64,000 nucleotides of DNA from Hanleya hanleyi (GCA_036873755.1 JAVTVY010025416.1:50408-114407), one strand, 5' to 3'. Numbered from the stretch's first letter, positions 1-12,250 are shown. Numbers and translations are program-made. Notes: generated from the letters alone by a model not told the origin.

Positions 1-200
1 GTGAGATCTTCACGGCATGGAATACACCTTGGGACTGGTTCCTTTTTCAGTAAATGTTCGTGAGTTTAATCGTGTATGGCCGATTCTACATGGTTTGATC
101 GAATCTGGTTATATTCTAGTATATACATAATGCAAATTAAAGGGAGCGAGAGAGAAAGAATTAATGTTTTATGTCGCGTTCAGCAATATTTGGCTGGCAT
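1..200 (-). mobile_element. Non-LTR retrotransposon 3'-end fragments
   Basis: Bases 1-117 match, on the minus strand, the C-terminal coding end of the RNase H-bearing non-LTR family seen better at 41764-42093 (the segment encoding a RCIPR-like motif). Bases 118-200 match the same family's 3' tail: a GA-rich microsatellite followed by GTCGCGTTCAGCAATATTT. The order differs from an intact 3' end, so these are probably two abutting truncated copies. No usable reading frame remains. Confidence 0.6.
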
Positions 201-299
201 TGATGCTTAGCCTACATATTAAGGACTGCTGATAGGACAAGGCGAAGAAAGCCGTAGTTTCACACATATTCATCCGTTCGATATAATAACTGTCCATGC

Positions 300-1335
300 C
301 ATTCTTTCGATGGGGATATTTTCATTACGCGGTCAATATTTTGTCTCATTCTGTCCACATCTAACCACACTGGACATTTCTTGATAAATGAGCATATTTA
401 CGAACAGAATATTTATGGCTTCATGCAGCAGCCTGGTTCTTAACATACAAATCTAAGTTTTGAATGATCTGGGCTACTTGGGATCTACTCCTGCGTGTCT
501 GGCAGTCCTATAAAAACATCGCTGTCGCGAGGAGGTCGCTTATCTGAGTTTTTATCATGTTTTTTTTTAGGCGGAGTAGATAGGAACGGCCTTGGCGGCT
601 TGTTAAACCGTTATCCATCATAGTTTAATTGCACCACAGCACCCCTGATAGTTTATTGATGTCCTCTTTTGTTGCTTTATGGCTATTCTATATTATATTT
701 TGGGAATATCGATAATCTTTGGCGTCATGCCAAAACCGGGCGAAAGCACATTTCTAAATGATTAAGGCTCGTATAATTGATTAATACTTCATACTCTTGA
801 CACTAGGGTCGTAAGGGAAATATCAAAAAGAGAAAAGAATGGGTCTTTAAGCCCTGTTGGCAATGAACTAGCCATCTGCTAAAATACTGTTGAATTGCGG
901 CAGGCATCGAACGGCTGTTGATCGTTTCTCTCTTGAATTCTTGAAGAAAGGGTCAGATGCACGAAAAACAGCTCTGACATGGAGAATTTATTTCTTCCGC
1001 TTATACTCCCACATGTGTATTATAATGATTATTAAAAAAGCGTAGCCTTATATGTATTCACTTTGTAAAAATTTTGGGGTGCAGTTCTAACACGGAAGGA
1101 CTGAGACGGCAATAGCTAAAGCAGGATACATCTAAATACAACCACCCTTCTATAGAGCCGCGACATTCGGTGAAGAGAGTCATATATATTACACAGTCAA
1201 TATATTCTATTTGTATTCCATCCACGCAGAGCCAGTACTTAGGCTTGTCAGATAAGATAAAGTCTGTTATCCACAGAATATTTATAGCTCCAAGCAGCAG
1301 CTTACTTCCTAATATGAATTACTTGAAGTGATTGA
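300..1335 (+). repeat. Two diverged direct copies of an unidentified repeat
   Basis: The segment near 310-470 recurs in diverged form near 1185-1330. Both contain GGTCAATAT/AGTCAATAT, then CAGAATATTTAT, then a GCAGCAGC block, in the same order and orientation about 870 bp apart. I see no gene in this stretch, and the short ORF at 1422-1616 has no recognisable content. Confidence 0.4.
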
Positions 1336-1624
1336 AGTCGTTGATGGGGCAGCACACCGCCTCTGCAATATGGAACGACATTCATCGCCGACAGTTTCTC
1401 TAAGTTATCAATGCATTAAACTCATGAGTCAAGATTTATCATTATATTAATAAGAATAATATAATTTTGTCGTCGTGCCTCACACTGCCTTGTAGGGCAA
1501 ATTATTACGAATATCCACTCGAACAAATGTCCCCAAGCGTGTGGTAACGAGGTTAACTGTATCTGATCTGGGTGATTTGGAACCTGTCCTGGTCTTGGGG
1601 GGCCATTTTGACACACCTAAATAT

Positions 1625-2040
1625 TTTCTTACCTCTTAGGCGTGGGGATGAACCTTACGACACTATACACCTAGGACAAGCTCTATCACAAAATGTAAAA
1701 TAAAACCAAGATAACCTCCGAGATGACGTCACAGTAACATCATTTTGAAAAATGGCATTTTTGGTCGATTTGTTCGTCAGATTTTTCATTTTTTTAATTA
1801 TGCGTTTTCTTCGGAAAAACTGCATGATAAATTAGTAATTAATAATCTGATGTGAAATAAAATAGAAAATCGGGAATTTTGAATAAAAATGACGAAAATA
1901 CCACATGACGGGCATTTTTAATTTACCCATGATCTTTTTCTTGAGGGGTTATGCTAACAGGCTCTAAATGATCCCAATATGATAATCCTGAAGTACTGGA
2001 GCATCAGCTCTCAATTCTTCGTCTTTCTGGAGATAGAACA
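1625..2040 (+). mobile_element. Old fragment of a MITE family
   Basis: Related to the intact MITE at 40084-40662. It shares, in order, CAAGCTCTATCA, a CRE-like GATGACGTCACAG, TTTTGGTCGATTTGT, AACTGCATGATAAATTAG and a distal GTTATGC/CAATATGATAA/CAGCTCTCAATT block. The TIRs are not recognisable, so this is a decayed relative without definable ends. Confidence 0.6.
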
Positions 2041-2258
2041 GAAAGTTTCGTACTTTGGAAGATCTTTTTAGTCAAGTAAAAGAAGATTGTATTTTAGATT
2101 ATTTGAGAGAGATCGGTTTGTTGTATAAATTTTAATGTATGTACATGTTTTTAATACTGAGTTATTAACTTAAAGACTTAGAATTGATCGTCGCTATATA
2201 GCTGAAATATTGCTGAACGCGACATTACACCTTAATTCTCTCTCTAACGGGGTCCCCC
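2040..2258 (+). mobile_element. Non-LTR retrotransposon 3' end
   Basis: Contains the last codons of the non-LTR ORF (a YLREIGL-like end), a short 3' UTR, and the family tail ending ATATTGCTGAACGCGACATTA and a CTCTCTC run. It is a 5'-truncated copy in plus orientation, colinear with 44880-45090. Confidence 0.7.
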
Positions 2259-2292
2259 ACACCAGGCCTGGTAGGGTTGATGCTAGTCAGCA

Positions 2293-2780
2293 GTGGACAA
2301 TACGGGCAAACATCAATTAATAGTGTACAATGATGTCAATGCTAATCACGGATTGTCGATGAGGTCAAACATTTACCAGGATTTGGCAACCGAGTCCATG
2401 TCGGATCGGGCATCAAGGCATAGACTGAGCATTAGGGATATGAATGCTCGTCATGCTAACCAACGAGACAAAACGACGACGATGCTAGAATGATAAGGTT
2501 GAAAAGTCTATCGACAAACTAGTATATCGTCTGACTGGGATCTATCGTCCTTCACATCATGGAGGTAATAACGACATGTATAGAGGCGGCATTTCTCCAA
2601 CCTAAATGGTTCTATGTTTAGGACGTATAGCTGAACAAGTGACGTTCTCCCATGACGTCATTGAACAGATCCGTACAAGATTAGATTGGTCTGTGCCTGC
2701 TCCTATATCCGATGGTGGTATATAGCCACCTGGCGGCAGGAAGAGAGAACCAGGTGTGTCGTCTTCGTCGGGGTCCAAAG
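2293..2780 (+). pseudogene. Unrecognised coding-like remnant
   Basis: A 66-codon open frame (2293-2493) is followed about 10 bases later by another open stretch in a different frame (about 2496-2610), as expected of a frameshifted old ORF. The translation is polar and Arg/Asn/Asp-rich, with no motif I recognise. It directly follows a non-LTR tail, so it may belong to a separate decayed element. Confidence 0.2.
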
Positions 2781-3060
2781 ATTAAATGTTTAGGAGTGTA
2801 CGCTGCATTCCATATAGCATTTTCTAACAGTTGTGTTAATATCTTCCCGATATGAACGATTGGTCAAAACCAAATATTATAGCCACTTATGAAAACAAGT
2901 TCATCTGAGTCTGTCGAAGTTATTTTATAGGATTTGTAGGATCATTTATCAACTTGAGGGCTCATAGACCGGATATTTTATAGCCATGTGATGGAAGAAT
3001 CGTCGCTTTCTGTGTGAAGAGCAATAACGATTTTTTTAGAGAACGCCGGATAACTTATCA

Positions 3061-3255
3061 CAGTATTTTCGTTATCTTGGGATAACATCATCTCAGAACA
3101 GCACAAATTTTAGTGCTGAAAAATTGGAGAGAGCCGGGACTCGAACCAGCGACCCCAGAGTCAGGCACCCAATCGCCAGCACTGTATGTCGGCGATCTAA
3201 ACCACACGTTTGTGCTGTTCTGAGATGGTGTTAGCCCAAGATAACGAAAATACTG
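3061..3255. repeat. 47-bp inverted repeat enclosing a tRNA-like core
   Basis: The arms are 3061-3107 and 3209-3255. They begin CAGTATTTTCGTTATCTTGG and end with the inverse, with only a few mismatches. The outer arm sequence is also homologous to part of the tandem unit (17430-17480 and 38590-38640, CACAGTATTTTCGTTATTTT), so the inverted repeat appears to be built from two opposed pieces of unit sequence. The core carries the tRNA-like segment annotated separately. Confidence 0.7.
3131..3206 (-). ncRNA. tRNA-like sequence (tRNA pseudogene or SINE head)
   Basis: On the minus strand there is an exact pol III box B (GGTTCGAGTCC, at 3137-3147), followed by CCGGCTC. A box-A-like TGGTTTAGATCG lies about 50 nt upstream, the spacing found in a tRNA. 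The acceptor arms do not pair convincingly and the anticodon stem is unclear, so a functional tRNA is unlikely. Confidence 0.5.
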
Positions 3256-3743
3256 TTATATGGTCACTTTCTAAATGATAAAAAGCATAAACTTCTCACA
3301 GGTTATCTTTTGGAATAAGTTTTTCAATTAAACCATGCACACTTCCACATAATGTTTATATGTGTTTTGTTCCCTGTTGAACTTCAAACGTAAGGTACAA
3401 TCGACTATTTACCTAATTGCATGTTTTATCTCAAATCATATGAGTGATGAAGCAACTGAATTGGGATGTTTTTGAAAAATGTTCAAAAGCATTTTAATCT
3501 CGTAAAGCCTTCTATACATATTGTCGACAAGACAAACGCCAGTTTCTCCTTTACAGAAACTCCTACATCAAAGATAAATAGCTTGGTACGAAGCTGTGAA
3601 GCGTGAGCAACCCCTGGGGTGATAATGGACCGAGCGTTGCTGGATTACAATGAGATTTCACAGAGTACATCCGCAGACACCTGAGGGCGTTCTTCTATTA
3701 GCGTCCTTAAGAAAAATAATTTATTTACCACACTCGTTAGCAA

Positions 3744-3759
3744 GCTGAGATATCTCAGC
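3744..3759. repeat. Perfect 16-bp palindrome
   Basis: GCTGAGATATCTCAGC is exactly self-complementary. It has no visible gene context. Confidence 0.5.
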
Positions 3760-4222
3760 ATGAAAGCTCTGCGCTGTAGACATAGTTTATAGAAAGTTGT
3801 ATACACTCTCTAATTCTTAATGGAAAACCATCAAACATTAGAAGACAGCTTTACCCCCCTCTCTCGCTATTTTTTTTTTGGTACGTTTTGATGATCAGGG
3901 CACATAATTTCTCTTCCCTTCTCTCTGCTGTAAAAAAATTGGGAAAGTTCTACGCTCTGCAATTGTGCACAGCGAAGACATACGACACAGAATCTGGGAG
4001 TCTTATTAGATCCGCCCTCGTTGTGTCGAGGGCGATCTCATTTTCAGGGTATATTCACAGGCGGCGGCCTTGAGGAGAGACAGGTATTAAAGCGACATAA
4101 ACGTTCATACAGGTCTAATCGGGTACATATAATATGTCCATACTAGTTTTTTAGTTACATTTATCACAAAGAAATATTGTCGTGGTTTGGTCAGTGCCAT
4201 ACATTACACCGCCATTCGCCCC

Positions 4223-4278
4223 TGGAGATAGACTGTCCCAGTCGCCGCTTTGGAGATAGACTGTCCCAGTCGCCGCTT
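4223..4278 (+). repeat. 28-bp tandem duplication (2 copies)
   Basis: TGGAGATAGACTGTCCCAGT followed by CGCCGCTT occurs twice back to back (4223-4250 and 4251-4278) without mismatches, so the duplication is recent. A third partial copy starts after it. The surrounding 3.3-6.6 kb holds no gene I can support. Confidence 0.8.
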
Positions 4279-4279
4279 T

Positions 4280-6640
4280 GAAGATTTGAATTCGACGATG
4301 ACGGCGTATTTGACAGTCACATTTCATTGGTCGTTGAAATAACGAAACTCCCTATAGTCGGTTTCTGTTAGATCCGAAGCTCCGAAAACGATAGCACACG
4401 TTGACATTTCATCTCGCAAACTTTTACACGATGAAAGATGGAACTGTTAAACAGACAAAAGAGAATGTAGCCGACAATCTTCTCATTGCTGAATTTGGGC
4501 GGTTTAATGTCATCCCACAAGTGACTGTTTGGTGATATGTTGATCGCTATACGCTGCGACTTTGACGCATTTCAGAGTGCATATGCGAATGGTTTGGGTT
4601 AAAAGATGGAAAACAGCTACTTCCGAATCACTCAATATCTCAGCTTATACTGAAATCTGTTGTGTGAAAAAAGGATACTTTTTTTTACAATAATGCATTC
4701 AACAGATTTATTTTCTCTTGTGAGAGGCAAAACAATACTAATCAAAATGGATATCTCAGTTCAAGTTAAAACAATTACCTTCTCATAAATTTGAAATCAC
4801 AGCCAACAGAAAAACGCATTATTTCCCCGGGCTGAAAAGTCGTGAATCGCTTGCATATCGCCCCAATGAAGAAATATCATTGATATGCATTTGTGATGAC
4901 GTTTACCTGTAGATTAAGTTCTATCTGCACCCTCATTGAGCTGACAAAATGGTGTCTCTGTGTAACATGTACACGCGGAAATTATATTTGATTGGATTGC
5001 TGTTCAGGAAGGCAGGTGCTTGGATCCCATTCTTTATATTATTATATTCTGGCTGAAGTAAATATGGGTATTCCAGTAACAAACTCGGGTCCGAATATTA
5101 TCACCTTCGTAGTATATTGCCGAAACCAAAAAAGGACAACTCTCAATTCCCTGAACAGTGAATAGATCAGAACAATGCTCTATAATAGCTGAGCACCATT
5201 GTCAATCAATATATCATAGACAGAGATGCGTAATAATACTTATTGTTGGACAAAATGACGTGATATTGGACAATTGTTGGTAGGAACTACTTTTTGTTTA
5301 CACATTTACATACGACTGGTGTGAAAACAACATGCCAGTGGCATGGCCAGGATGCTAGTGATCATCCAATGACAACAAAGTAGATGGTATGACATTGTGA
5401 AGTCTCGTTCTGGGCTAAGTGAAGGGACTCGCATGTACGTTTCTTTCCTTCATATACGTTCAGGGTCCGTCCATACACAAGTGTATAACCAGTGAAGACT
5501 TTCTCCAAAGTTGTACCTCTTCTGACTGCGATTGCAGCGGAGATAAATAAAAATTGCGAATACTTCTCAACTGTATCAAAACATCAGAAAGAAACCGACA
5601 TTTGTAGGATAATATTATCCAGTCCTCACTCAATGAATGTTTTGGAGGGGTTAAGCCATTTGCATTTAACATGATCATGATTATGCGAGGCCTGAATAGT
5701 ACAATTTGCTGTTTGTACAGCCTAACAACGTCTGATTTCCCTAAACATTCGTTTTTCCCAATGATGTATCAATAACATTTGTCACTCAGCTTAATTAAAA
5801 TAATCTCATTTTTCAGGCCTAAATTAGTTAAACCTGTGGCAAGAGGTTGCGCCGGTAGGAGAAATGAATCATGATGAGTGCTTAACATGCTATGCCATAT
5901 TCGTCCACCATAGCACCAGCGGAATGTTCCTTGTTATGGACTTCCTTTAACATGTCATGAACTATGCCCGATAATTCCTTGCGATTTTATGGAATAGACC
6001 GGTTTTTCTATAGTTAAGTCATGTGCTGAGGATTTTGTTCAGTAAATTGGTAAATATATTACCGTGATCGAAGCTTGTCTGACATGCATTTTGACTCACG
6101 AAGATAATTCGTTATACCCCTTGACTTATGATTGATCAATGGAGCGGATTTGCGACACATGGGAAAGCCATTTACAAACGCTAGAATGGGTCACAACTGG
6201 CTTGCGAATGCGAGAATCGACACTTAGATCTAACCGCGTTGGCTCTACTACTCTTTATTTCGAATCGTATCCGAGCTACCGGCGTTCGCAAGGAACAAAA
6301 CACGAATTCAATACGGGTTCATTTCAAAAGAATTAGGCTATGGCCCTTGAGAATATAGCGTCTAAGGCTGAGCGGTAGTTACCGATTTATCAGTCTGATC
6401 CAGCGCTCTGCTCGTCTTTGCCCTTTATCATTTTCAAGCATTATACTAAATACAGCCTCAAATGTGATTATTAAATAAGTAGGGACATTTTGAAGAGGAT
6501 ACCAACCAGTGGCAAATAAATGACGAGAAGCATTTCTACATGCACATTTGAATACATATTTGGGAAACGATTTTTTCCCTCCAATACTAATTAGTTTTAA
6601 TCAAGGCAGTGATCTTACAGATGAGTACTTAATGAGCATA
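4280..6640. other. No recognisable gene
   Basis: AT-rich sequence with scattered short ORFs (5460-5678, 6139-6336) that lack motifs, splice context or repeats elsewhere in the window. Confidence 0.5.
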
Positions 6641-6649
6641 GATGTTATC

Positions 6650-8270
6650 ATACTTTATCGCTCCTCATCAAATTCAATTTTGACATGTATTCAAGGTGTC
6701 GTGTGTTTAACGACTATAATATGAGGAAGCTTCGACTTCCACTTCAGCTTCGACTTAACACACCCAACAGTATACATAGCTTACGCACAGTTCTGTATGC
6801 GTTACCTATGAGAGCTTTAGATCGAATAGCCAGAGATATACAAAAATCTGCGTCTTCAGGAAATATAATACCACCAAAAATCAGTAAAGTATGTCAAGAT
6901 ATAACGTATATTCGGTTGTATCGTCCAGTGAACATAATCGAAACATCTCAAGATCGGCTTTTTCTTGAAACTCAACTACTTAGATAAAGGACTGGACATT
7001 ATTAATTTACCTCGAATCCTGAATGATCCAGAGGTACGCAACGCTGTACCAAATTATTTTAAGTTCACAGAACCTCCTTGCATTTCATATAAGTATACTA
7101 AATCTATAGCCACCAAAATATTCAATTACTCCAATGCTGTCAAGGAGTTTGACTGGAACTTATACACGTCAGGAGGCTATAATTGTGATTGTGAATCGTC
7201 GAACTTTATCTATACACCATGCAAACATGTTGTGACTGGTGACCTTGATGTGGTGAGTGATAAGGACCTGAAATTACTCCTGATGAAAGGACCTAAATAT
7301 AGAGAGCCGAGAAGAATAAATCTGAAGGCCGACCAGAAGATAGTCCTGTCTGCATTAGAACAGTACCTCTTTGATTGGTCGAAGCGAGAAAAAGTTAAAC
7401 CTACAGTACTCGCTGATTGGCTGGACCTCACCAAAAGCAAGGTCGTTGAAACAATCCGCCATATTGACAGAAGTACTCTTCCCCAAGCAAAACAAGTACT
7501 GAGAAACCTCAATTCGCAAGAAGTTCTTGCAAATCGCCAGAGTAGATTCGTCATCGTCCCAGCAGACAAAGCTCCAATAATATAATATTCATATGTAAAT
7601 ATTACTATTACCAGGTGCTGGTTAAAGAATTGAGTGTAGACATATCATCAACAAATACATCTACTTACTCCCAAACATCTTTTACTCTAGAAGATTTATT
7701 TAACATTCACAAAACGTTTCTCAATTTCAATCAACGTCACAAAACATTGTTGCAGAAACTTATAAAACAGGGCTATTCCACCAAGCGCCTCCACTCAAAG
7801 TTCGTCAAATTTGGCGATACATATCGCATGCTGATAGTAAAATACGAACGTAGCGTGCAAGATCTACGGCGTTACGTTTCGTAACTTGTGTCTAATTTCG
7901 CTTATCCCGGGGCTAGGGGCCGTATGAACCCATGTACTCCAAGATCCTCATGGTGCTCATATGAACAGTAACAATCAAAGCGTGACTGAGATACATCATT
8001 CTCTAGATAACGACTTTACAACGATTATTATGGATTAAGAATACTGATCAGCGATACGGATTTTATATATTTGGAACATCATGATGTCTTGACCGCTTCT
8101 CTCTTGCAGAAAACTAGCCTATGTTTATGTATACTATGATTGTCTTTTTGAATTTGGTCCTAATACTCTTATATGGATATGGAATAGATCTTTGGATTAT
8201 GGACGCGGGTATTCTTTAATGGACGACGGCTGAATTATGAATGACGGACCAGACGCTTGTATTTGAAGCT
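6650..8270 (+). pseudogene. Penelope-like retroelement, RT core deleted
   Basis: The coding remnant runs in three pieces. First is an N-terminal segment (6685-6987). A frameshift near 6960, at a T run, leads into 6965-7585, which holds a CDC cysteine motif, HVVTGDL, GPKYREP and FVIVPADKA. A frameshift near 7573 leads into 7577-7884. There the text passes from HKTFLN straight into FNQRHKTLLQKL, the thumb/C-terminal part, so the palm motifs (PMGN, YIDD) present at 59307-60095 are missing. The stop at 7882 is followed by about 380 bp of 3' UTR ending in the family terminus (GGACGCGG, ATGGACGACGGCTGAATTAT, GACGCTTGTA). ADKA and the rest of the layout match PLE-type RTs as I know them; no GIY-YIG endonuclease is visible. 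The element is dead. Confidence 0.75.
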
Positions 8271-8335
8271 TGTCATTACCAATATTCAGCCGTCGTCCAT
8301 TCAAGAATTTCCGCGTCCATAATCCAATATGGCAC
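8266..8335 (-). mobile_element. PLE terminus, tail-to-tail with the previous copy
   Basis: Carries the PLE terminal motif in minus orientation (TTCAGCCGTCGTCCATTCAA, then CGCGTCCATAATCC) immediately after the plus-oriented terminus ending near 8265. The two termini form an imperfect inverted repeat of about 60 bp arms. Confidence 0.65.
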
Positions 8336-9109
8336 TTCGAATATCTTACCCAAGTGAAACTCCCAGAGGAGAAAAAAAAGACAATTCGAGTTTGTAGATT
8401 TAACTTACGACGAATATTCCAGAATGACGCTGATTTGCAATTGTGCGCTCTCCTCAGATACACTCTCACAGCGAACGGCAATAACCCTCGATATATATGA
8501 ACTATCGAAATATATGTCCCCAAGAGCGCGTACTAAATGTTCCCCTGGTCCCATGCCATTCACCAAATCGATACCACAAAAGTAGCCAAACGTTTTCATG
8601 ATTGGCATCAAATTCTGCATCTGCTTACGAAACCCTTCTCTCGTGGTTACTCTACAATGTTTTTTGTTTCACGTTCTTTATTCAAACCTTGTGCTGCTAT
8701 ATGATTTACTTGTTCTTCTATATAACGGGATGGTATATTCGAACGTATATGTGTTATAGACATTTCAGGTACCCCTGCTCGACTACACCAGTATTTTGAT
8801 AAAGTTGCACGAGCCCACGACTATGGCTGCAATTATTCTTGGACAAACAAACGAACGAAGCCACAGAATGCCCTCTAATACTTTTTCATAAGTAGCATTT
8901 TCCTTAAGTGAAACTAAATGTATATTTAAGCCAATGTATCAGTGAAAGCTCGTGTTAATGAGTGTAACCTCAAAGCCTACAATATGAAATCTTCAACTAC
9001 ATGTCGGTAAACATATTAAAGGTATATTGCCATGCTTCAAACGCAACGTGAGCCTCTGCAATAAGTAGTCCTCGTACAAAATAAGTGGTACCATCTAAAC
9101 AAACACGCT

Positions 9110-9345
9110 TGAGGATTATTGATAACGGCTTCAGACACTCATGGCATTGACTGTATGTAAATACAGTATCCCAGAGATGGCAAGGTAGTACTTTTGGAGA
9201 TAGGTCCTACCTTGAATACGAAATGAACGTCTTTAACATGTGCAGTAATATAGATATCGCCGGTTCGTTTTCTTCTCGTGTGTCGATCACGTGATATACA
9301 GATCGAATTTCGGTCGTTTGGCGTCATAAGATTCGTATGGAGCAC
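9110..9345 (-). pseudogene. Array gene family: relic of the terminal exon (oldest copy)
   Basis: On the minus strand a 68-codon frame contains P-S-L-G-Y-C-I-Y-I, aligning codon by codon with A-S-V-G-H-R-C-V-H-I of the terminal exon at 18160-18351. Differences are TCA/TCT synonymous, GTG/CTG, CAT/TAC, GTA/ATT, ATT/ATA synonymous, and one in-frame codon loss. The downstream part (V-E-C-R-C-Q stop) is replaced by an earlier stop. The function is unknown. Confidence 0.4.
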
Positions 9346-9907
9346 GCTAGTTTTTCATTGATATCGTCTGTTCAAATTATACAATATCTACCGGGATCAA
9401 CCTGCAAAAGTTCGTTTTTATAAACATTCTCATTGACTCCAATGTTATTATTGCTATCTTCCAAATTCCCCCAAGTGAAGTCCCATATGACCTCGACCGA
9501 ATGTCATCCAAAATGTACCAGACAACCTGCAAGTCCAGAATACATTTCTTCTTTCAAATACTTGTGGCGCACAAATTGTAAAAGATTAAAGACTTGGCAC
9601 AGGACATGCAAATATAATTGATGATATGATTTTAAGATTAACATTTGTAATAATACATTTCATATTATAAAAGAGACTGTAAAGATAACAACTGTATTTA
9701 CACGAATATCATATACAGGTCTTTCTGGTTTTATTCCATGTTCGGTTTAGCATATTTCCAGAATAATATGATCATTTTATCGTTTGCGTTTTTAAAGGTT
9801 TTTCCCCGAGATTTATTCTTTCTGGTGGTTTTAGGGCCTACATGTATGTGTGTTTAAGTTCACATTGAGTGTAAACTTAACTACACATAATAAATAGACC
9901 AGGCAGA

Positions 9908-10400
9908 CTCTAGAGAGAGAGAGAGAATTAAACTTTAACGTCGCGTTCAGCAATATTTCAGCTATATAGCGGCAATCAAACAAACTTCTAAGTATTTCAA
10001 CAAAAATAAGTCAACAACCCAGCAATCCAGAAGTAATCAACACAACACACCAAACACATGTATATACGTTAAAACTTATTGAACAAACCGATTTATCTCA
10101 AATAAGCTAAAACACAGTCTTCTTTCACTCGACTAAAACGATTTTCTAACTTAGCCGCTTGATAAAAAGAATCTGTTACAAGCTTAAAATCTATACAGTC
10201 GATCAGAATACGTTTCACTGTGAGATCTTCGCGGCATGGAATACACCTTGGGGCTGGTTCCTATTTAAATAAATGTTCGTGAGTTAATCGGGTATGACCG
10301 ATCCTACATCGCTTGTTCATGGCTTGATCCTACAGTTTTTTAAAACTCCTGAAGTTTGTTATTATGTCAGACTCTAGTGCATCTGTGTCCGACTTTCGCT
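9908..10400 (-). mobile_element. Non-LTR retrotransposon 3' end
   Basis: Minus-strand copy. The microsatellite tail (GA)n at 9913-9927 comes first, then the GTCGCGTTCAGCAATATTTC tail and UTR, then C-terminal codons equivalent to those at 41764-42093 (10210-10360, GATCTTCGCGGCATGGAATA). It is 5'-truncated and its frame is broken. Confidence 0.7.
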
Positions 10401-10662
10401 AATTCATATACGAATACATCCTCGTTGGACAAGGCAGATGAACGAAGTAACTGAGAATGAACTTAAAACTGATGGGGATATAATCAAAACATATTTCTAT
10501 TAATATTTCATATTTCTAACTGTACAAGATCAGAAACGTACGACCGTTTTAATTCATTCGGAGGTACGGTATTCGTTTACTTGTATGAGAAAGTGGACTA
10601 ATATTCGGAAAAGTTAGCCATAAGAAGCTAAGTGGCAGCATCGATGCAAATATGCTTTAGAA

Positions 10663-12005
10663 TTATTGACAACATTCGACAATCTTTTCATTGATCTTAT
10701 ATGCACAGCGATATGCCGTTGGTGCCCTTAGGTAATACAATCTAATATATACAAGCGTCGTGATAACACTAAAATGATAAACAGCTATTTTCAATTATTG
10801 TTTAATAGTCCCATCGGCATCAGTAGTCGAAGACACAAGCCATGAAAAAGTTACTACTAGAATGGGGTAAGTTTGTTTACAAAATTCGCTAGATAAAATC
10901 CTGGACTCAGACTGGTTCAAACATACAGGTTTCTCGAATGATTCCCCAGGAGAGCATTCCCATGAATCGGTATTCCGTGAAGTGCGATACTGTTCTATCT
11001 TCGAGAATCATTGGCAGTAATCTCCAGGAAGAAAACTAAAATTGAATTTGTCCATATCTTTAACGACAGGGAATTTGTGCTTCCCTTCCCAAAGCCGCAA
11101 GCTGGACGGGACATGCATTGTAGCGTTATTCTTATTAATCGTTTTCCGTGGTTGCTTTGGATCCTTCATTTTCTTCAATAACTATCGAAATCTGACAAAC
11201 AAATAAATTCGCATCAAGCGATCGCGACTCCTTCAAAAAGAAAAGAACAAATTTCGTTGCTTTTTGGAAAATCCAGATCTCTATCATCTGTAGCACATTA
11301 CGGGTTTTCCCGCAATATATTGGATCGGAGTTTCCTCTGAAATTGCTCGCAGTCTCTATATGCAATATGTGTATTTTTATTCTGAAATTTCAAGGCACAA
11401 TTTTCAAAGCACAATAACGTTGGTTTACATGCGATGATGTAACATTCGGACTGGCCACTATGCCGTCATAAATTAATATGCAAAATTGCCAGCCCGAGGG
11501 CGAAATTCGTTTTTGGTGATTTTAAACCACATTTTGGTTGGATTCTTATGAAATTTCAAGATAAAATTGCACAAATGATGTTCAGATGATGAACTGGCTT
11601 CCATATATTGACGAAAATCCCGATCCTTCGTAATGGGAGACAGAGGGTAGAAAAAATAAATTGGATCTCGAATGATATTTTACAACGCATCCTGATTCAA
11701 TCAAGCAGTGGGCCATCCAAGATCTGGATCATAGATTCTTACTTTTATTTTTAGATAATGATAAAATGCACAATTTGCAACGTTACAACATAGTTAATGT
11801 TCACGGCATAAATGGCGATGCGTAGGCTGGCATTCGTAAAGAGATACATTGCCGATCATGTCGGGGAAACGGTTCACCCGTGTCCACTCCCTCCCAGTAT
11901 ACCATATCCGATTAGAGTTGGATCGTACTAATGTGTTGACGACATGTCTGATATATCCTGCTTCAAAATAGATAAACTTTTCAGTTACAATTATTGTGCT
12001 TATTC
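10663..12005 (-). pseudogene. Array gene family, copy -1: middle and terminal exons
   Basis: Two exon-like blocks lie on the minus strand. The middle exon is about 12005-11794, after a plausible acceptor (TTTAGTATGCAG). It is an uninterrupted frame of about 68 codons with IIVT-KFI, GY, then R-I-W-Y-T-G-R-E-W-T, D-M-I-G-N-V-S-L-Y-E-C-Q and H-R-H. The terminal exon is 10768-10663, after a strong acceptor (TTTATCATTTTAG). It encodes T-T-L-V-Y-I ... Y-R-C-A-Y-K-I-N-E-K-I-V-E-C-C-Q and a stop. The terminal exon aligns with 18160-18351 with synonymous changes at ACC/ACG, TTA/CTT, GTT/GTA, GTT/GTC and CAG/CAA, an in-frame insertion and deletion, and the same stop. Both blocks are open here, so this copy may be the least damaged. 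I recognise no family; first exons are not identified. Confidence 0.5.
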
Positions 12006-12089
12006 CTGCATACTAAATAGAGTCAATGGTGGTTACAGTGTTCATCATGTTCCAACAGCTGACTTGATAAAGCTATTACATCATAGATT

Positions 12090-12250
12090 TTAATGTATGT
12101 GCATGTTTTGGGTGTCTTGTGTTTACTGTTTCTGGATTGCTGGACTGTTGACTTGTTTTTGTTGGAATATTTAGAATTGTGTTTGGTCGTCGACATATAG
12201 CCGAAATATTGCTGAACGCGACATTAAACCTTAATTCTCTCTCTCTCATC
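12090..12250 (+). mobile_element. Non-LTR retrotransposon 3' tail
   Basis: Contains GTGTTTGGTCGTCGAC, AATATTGCTGAACGCGACAT, TAAACCTTAATTCTCTC and a CTCT run, colinear with 45010-45085. It is a short 5'-truncated copy. Confidence 0.7.

Noticed and set aside
3131..3206. Functional tRNA gene
   Set aside because: Acceptor and anticodon stems do not pair convincingly; only the A and B boxes are good.
7210..7569. 119-codon minus-strand ORF
   Set aside because: Shadow of the PLE N-terminal coding region on the other strand.
7885..8270. Hammerhead ribozyme in the PLE terminal region
   Set aside because: PLEs often carry one, but I found no CTGANGA...GAAA core in this or the other tails; only CTGATCAG and an ATGATG/CATCAT stem-loop.
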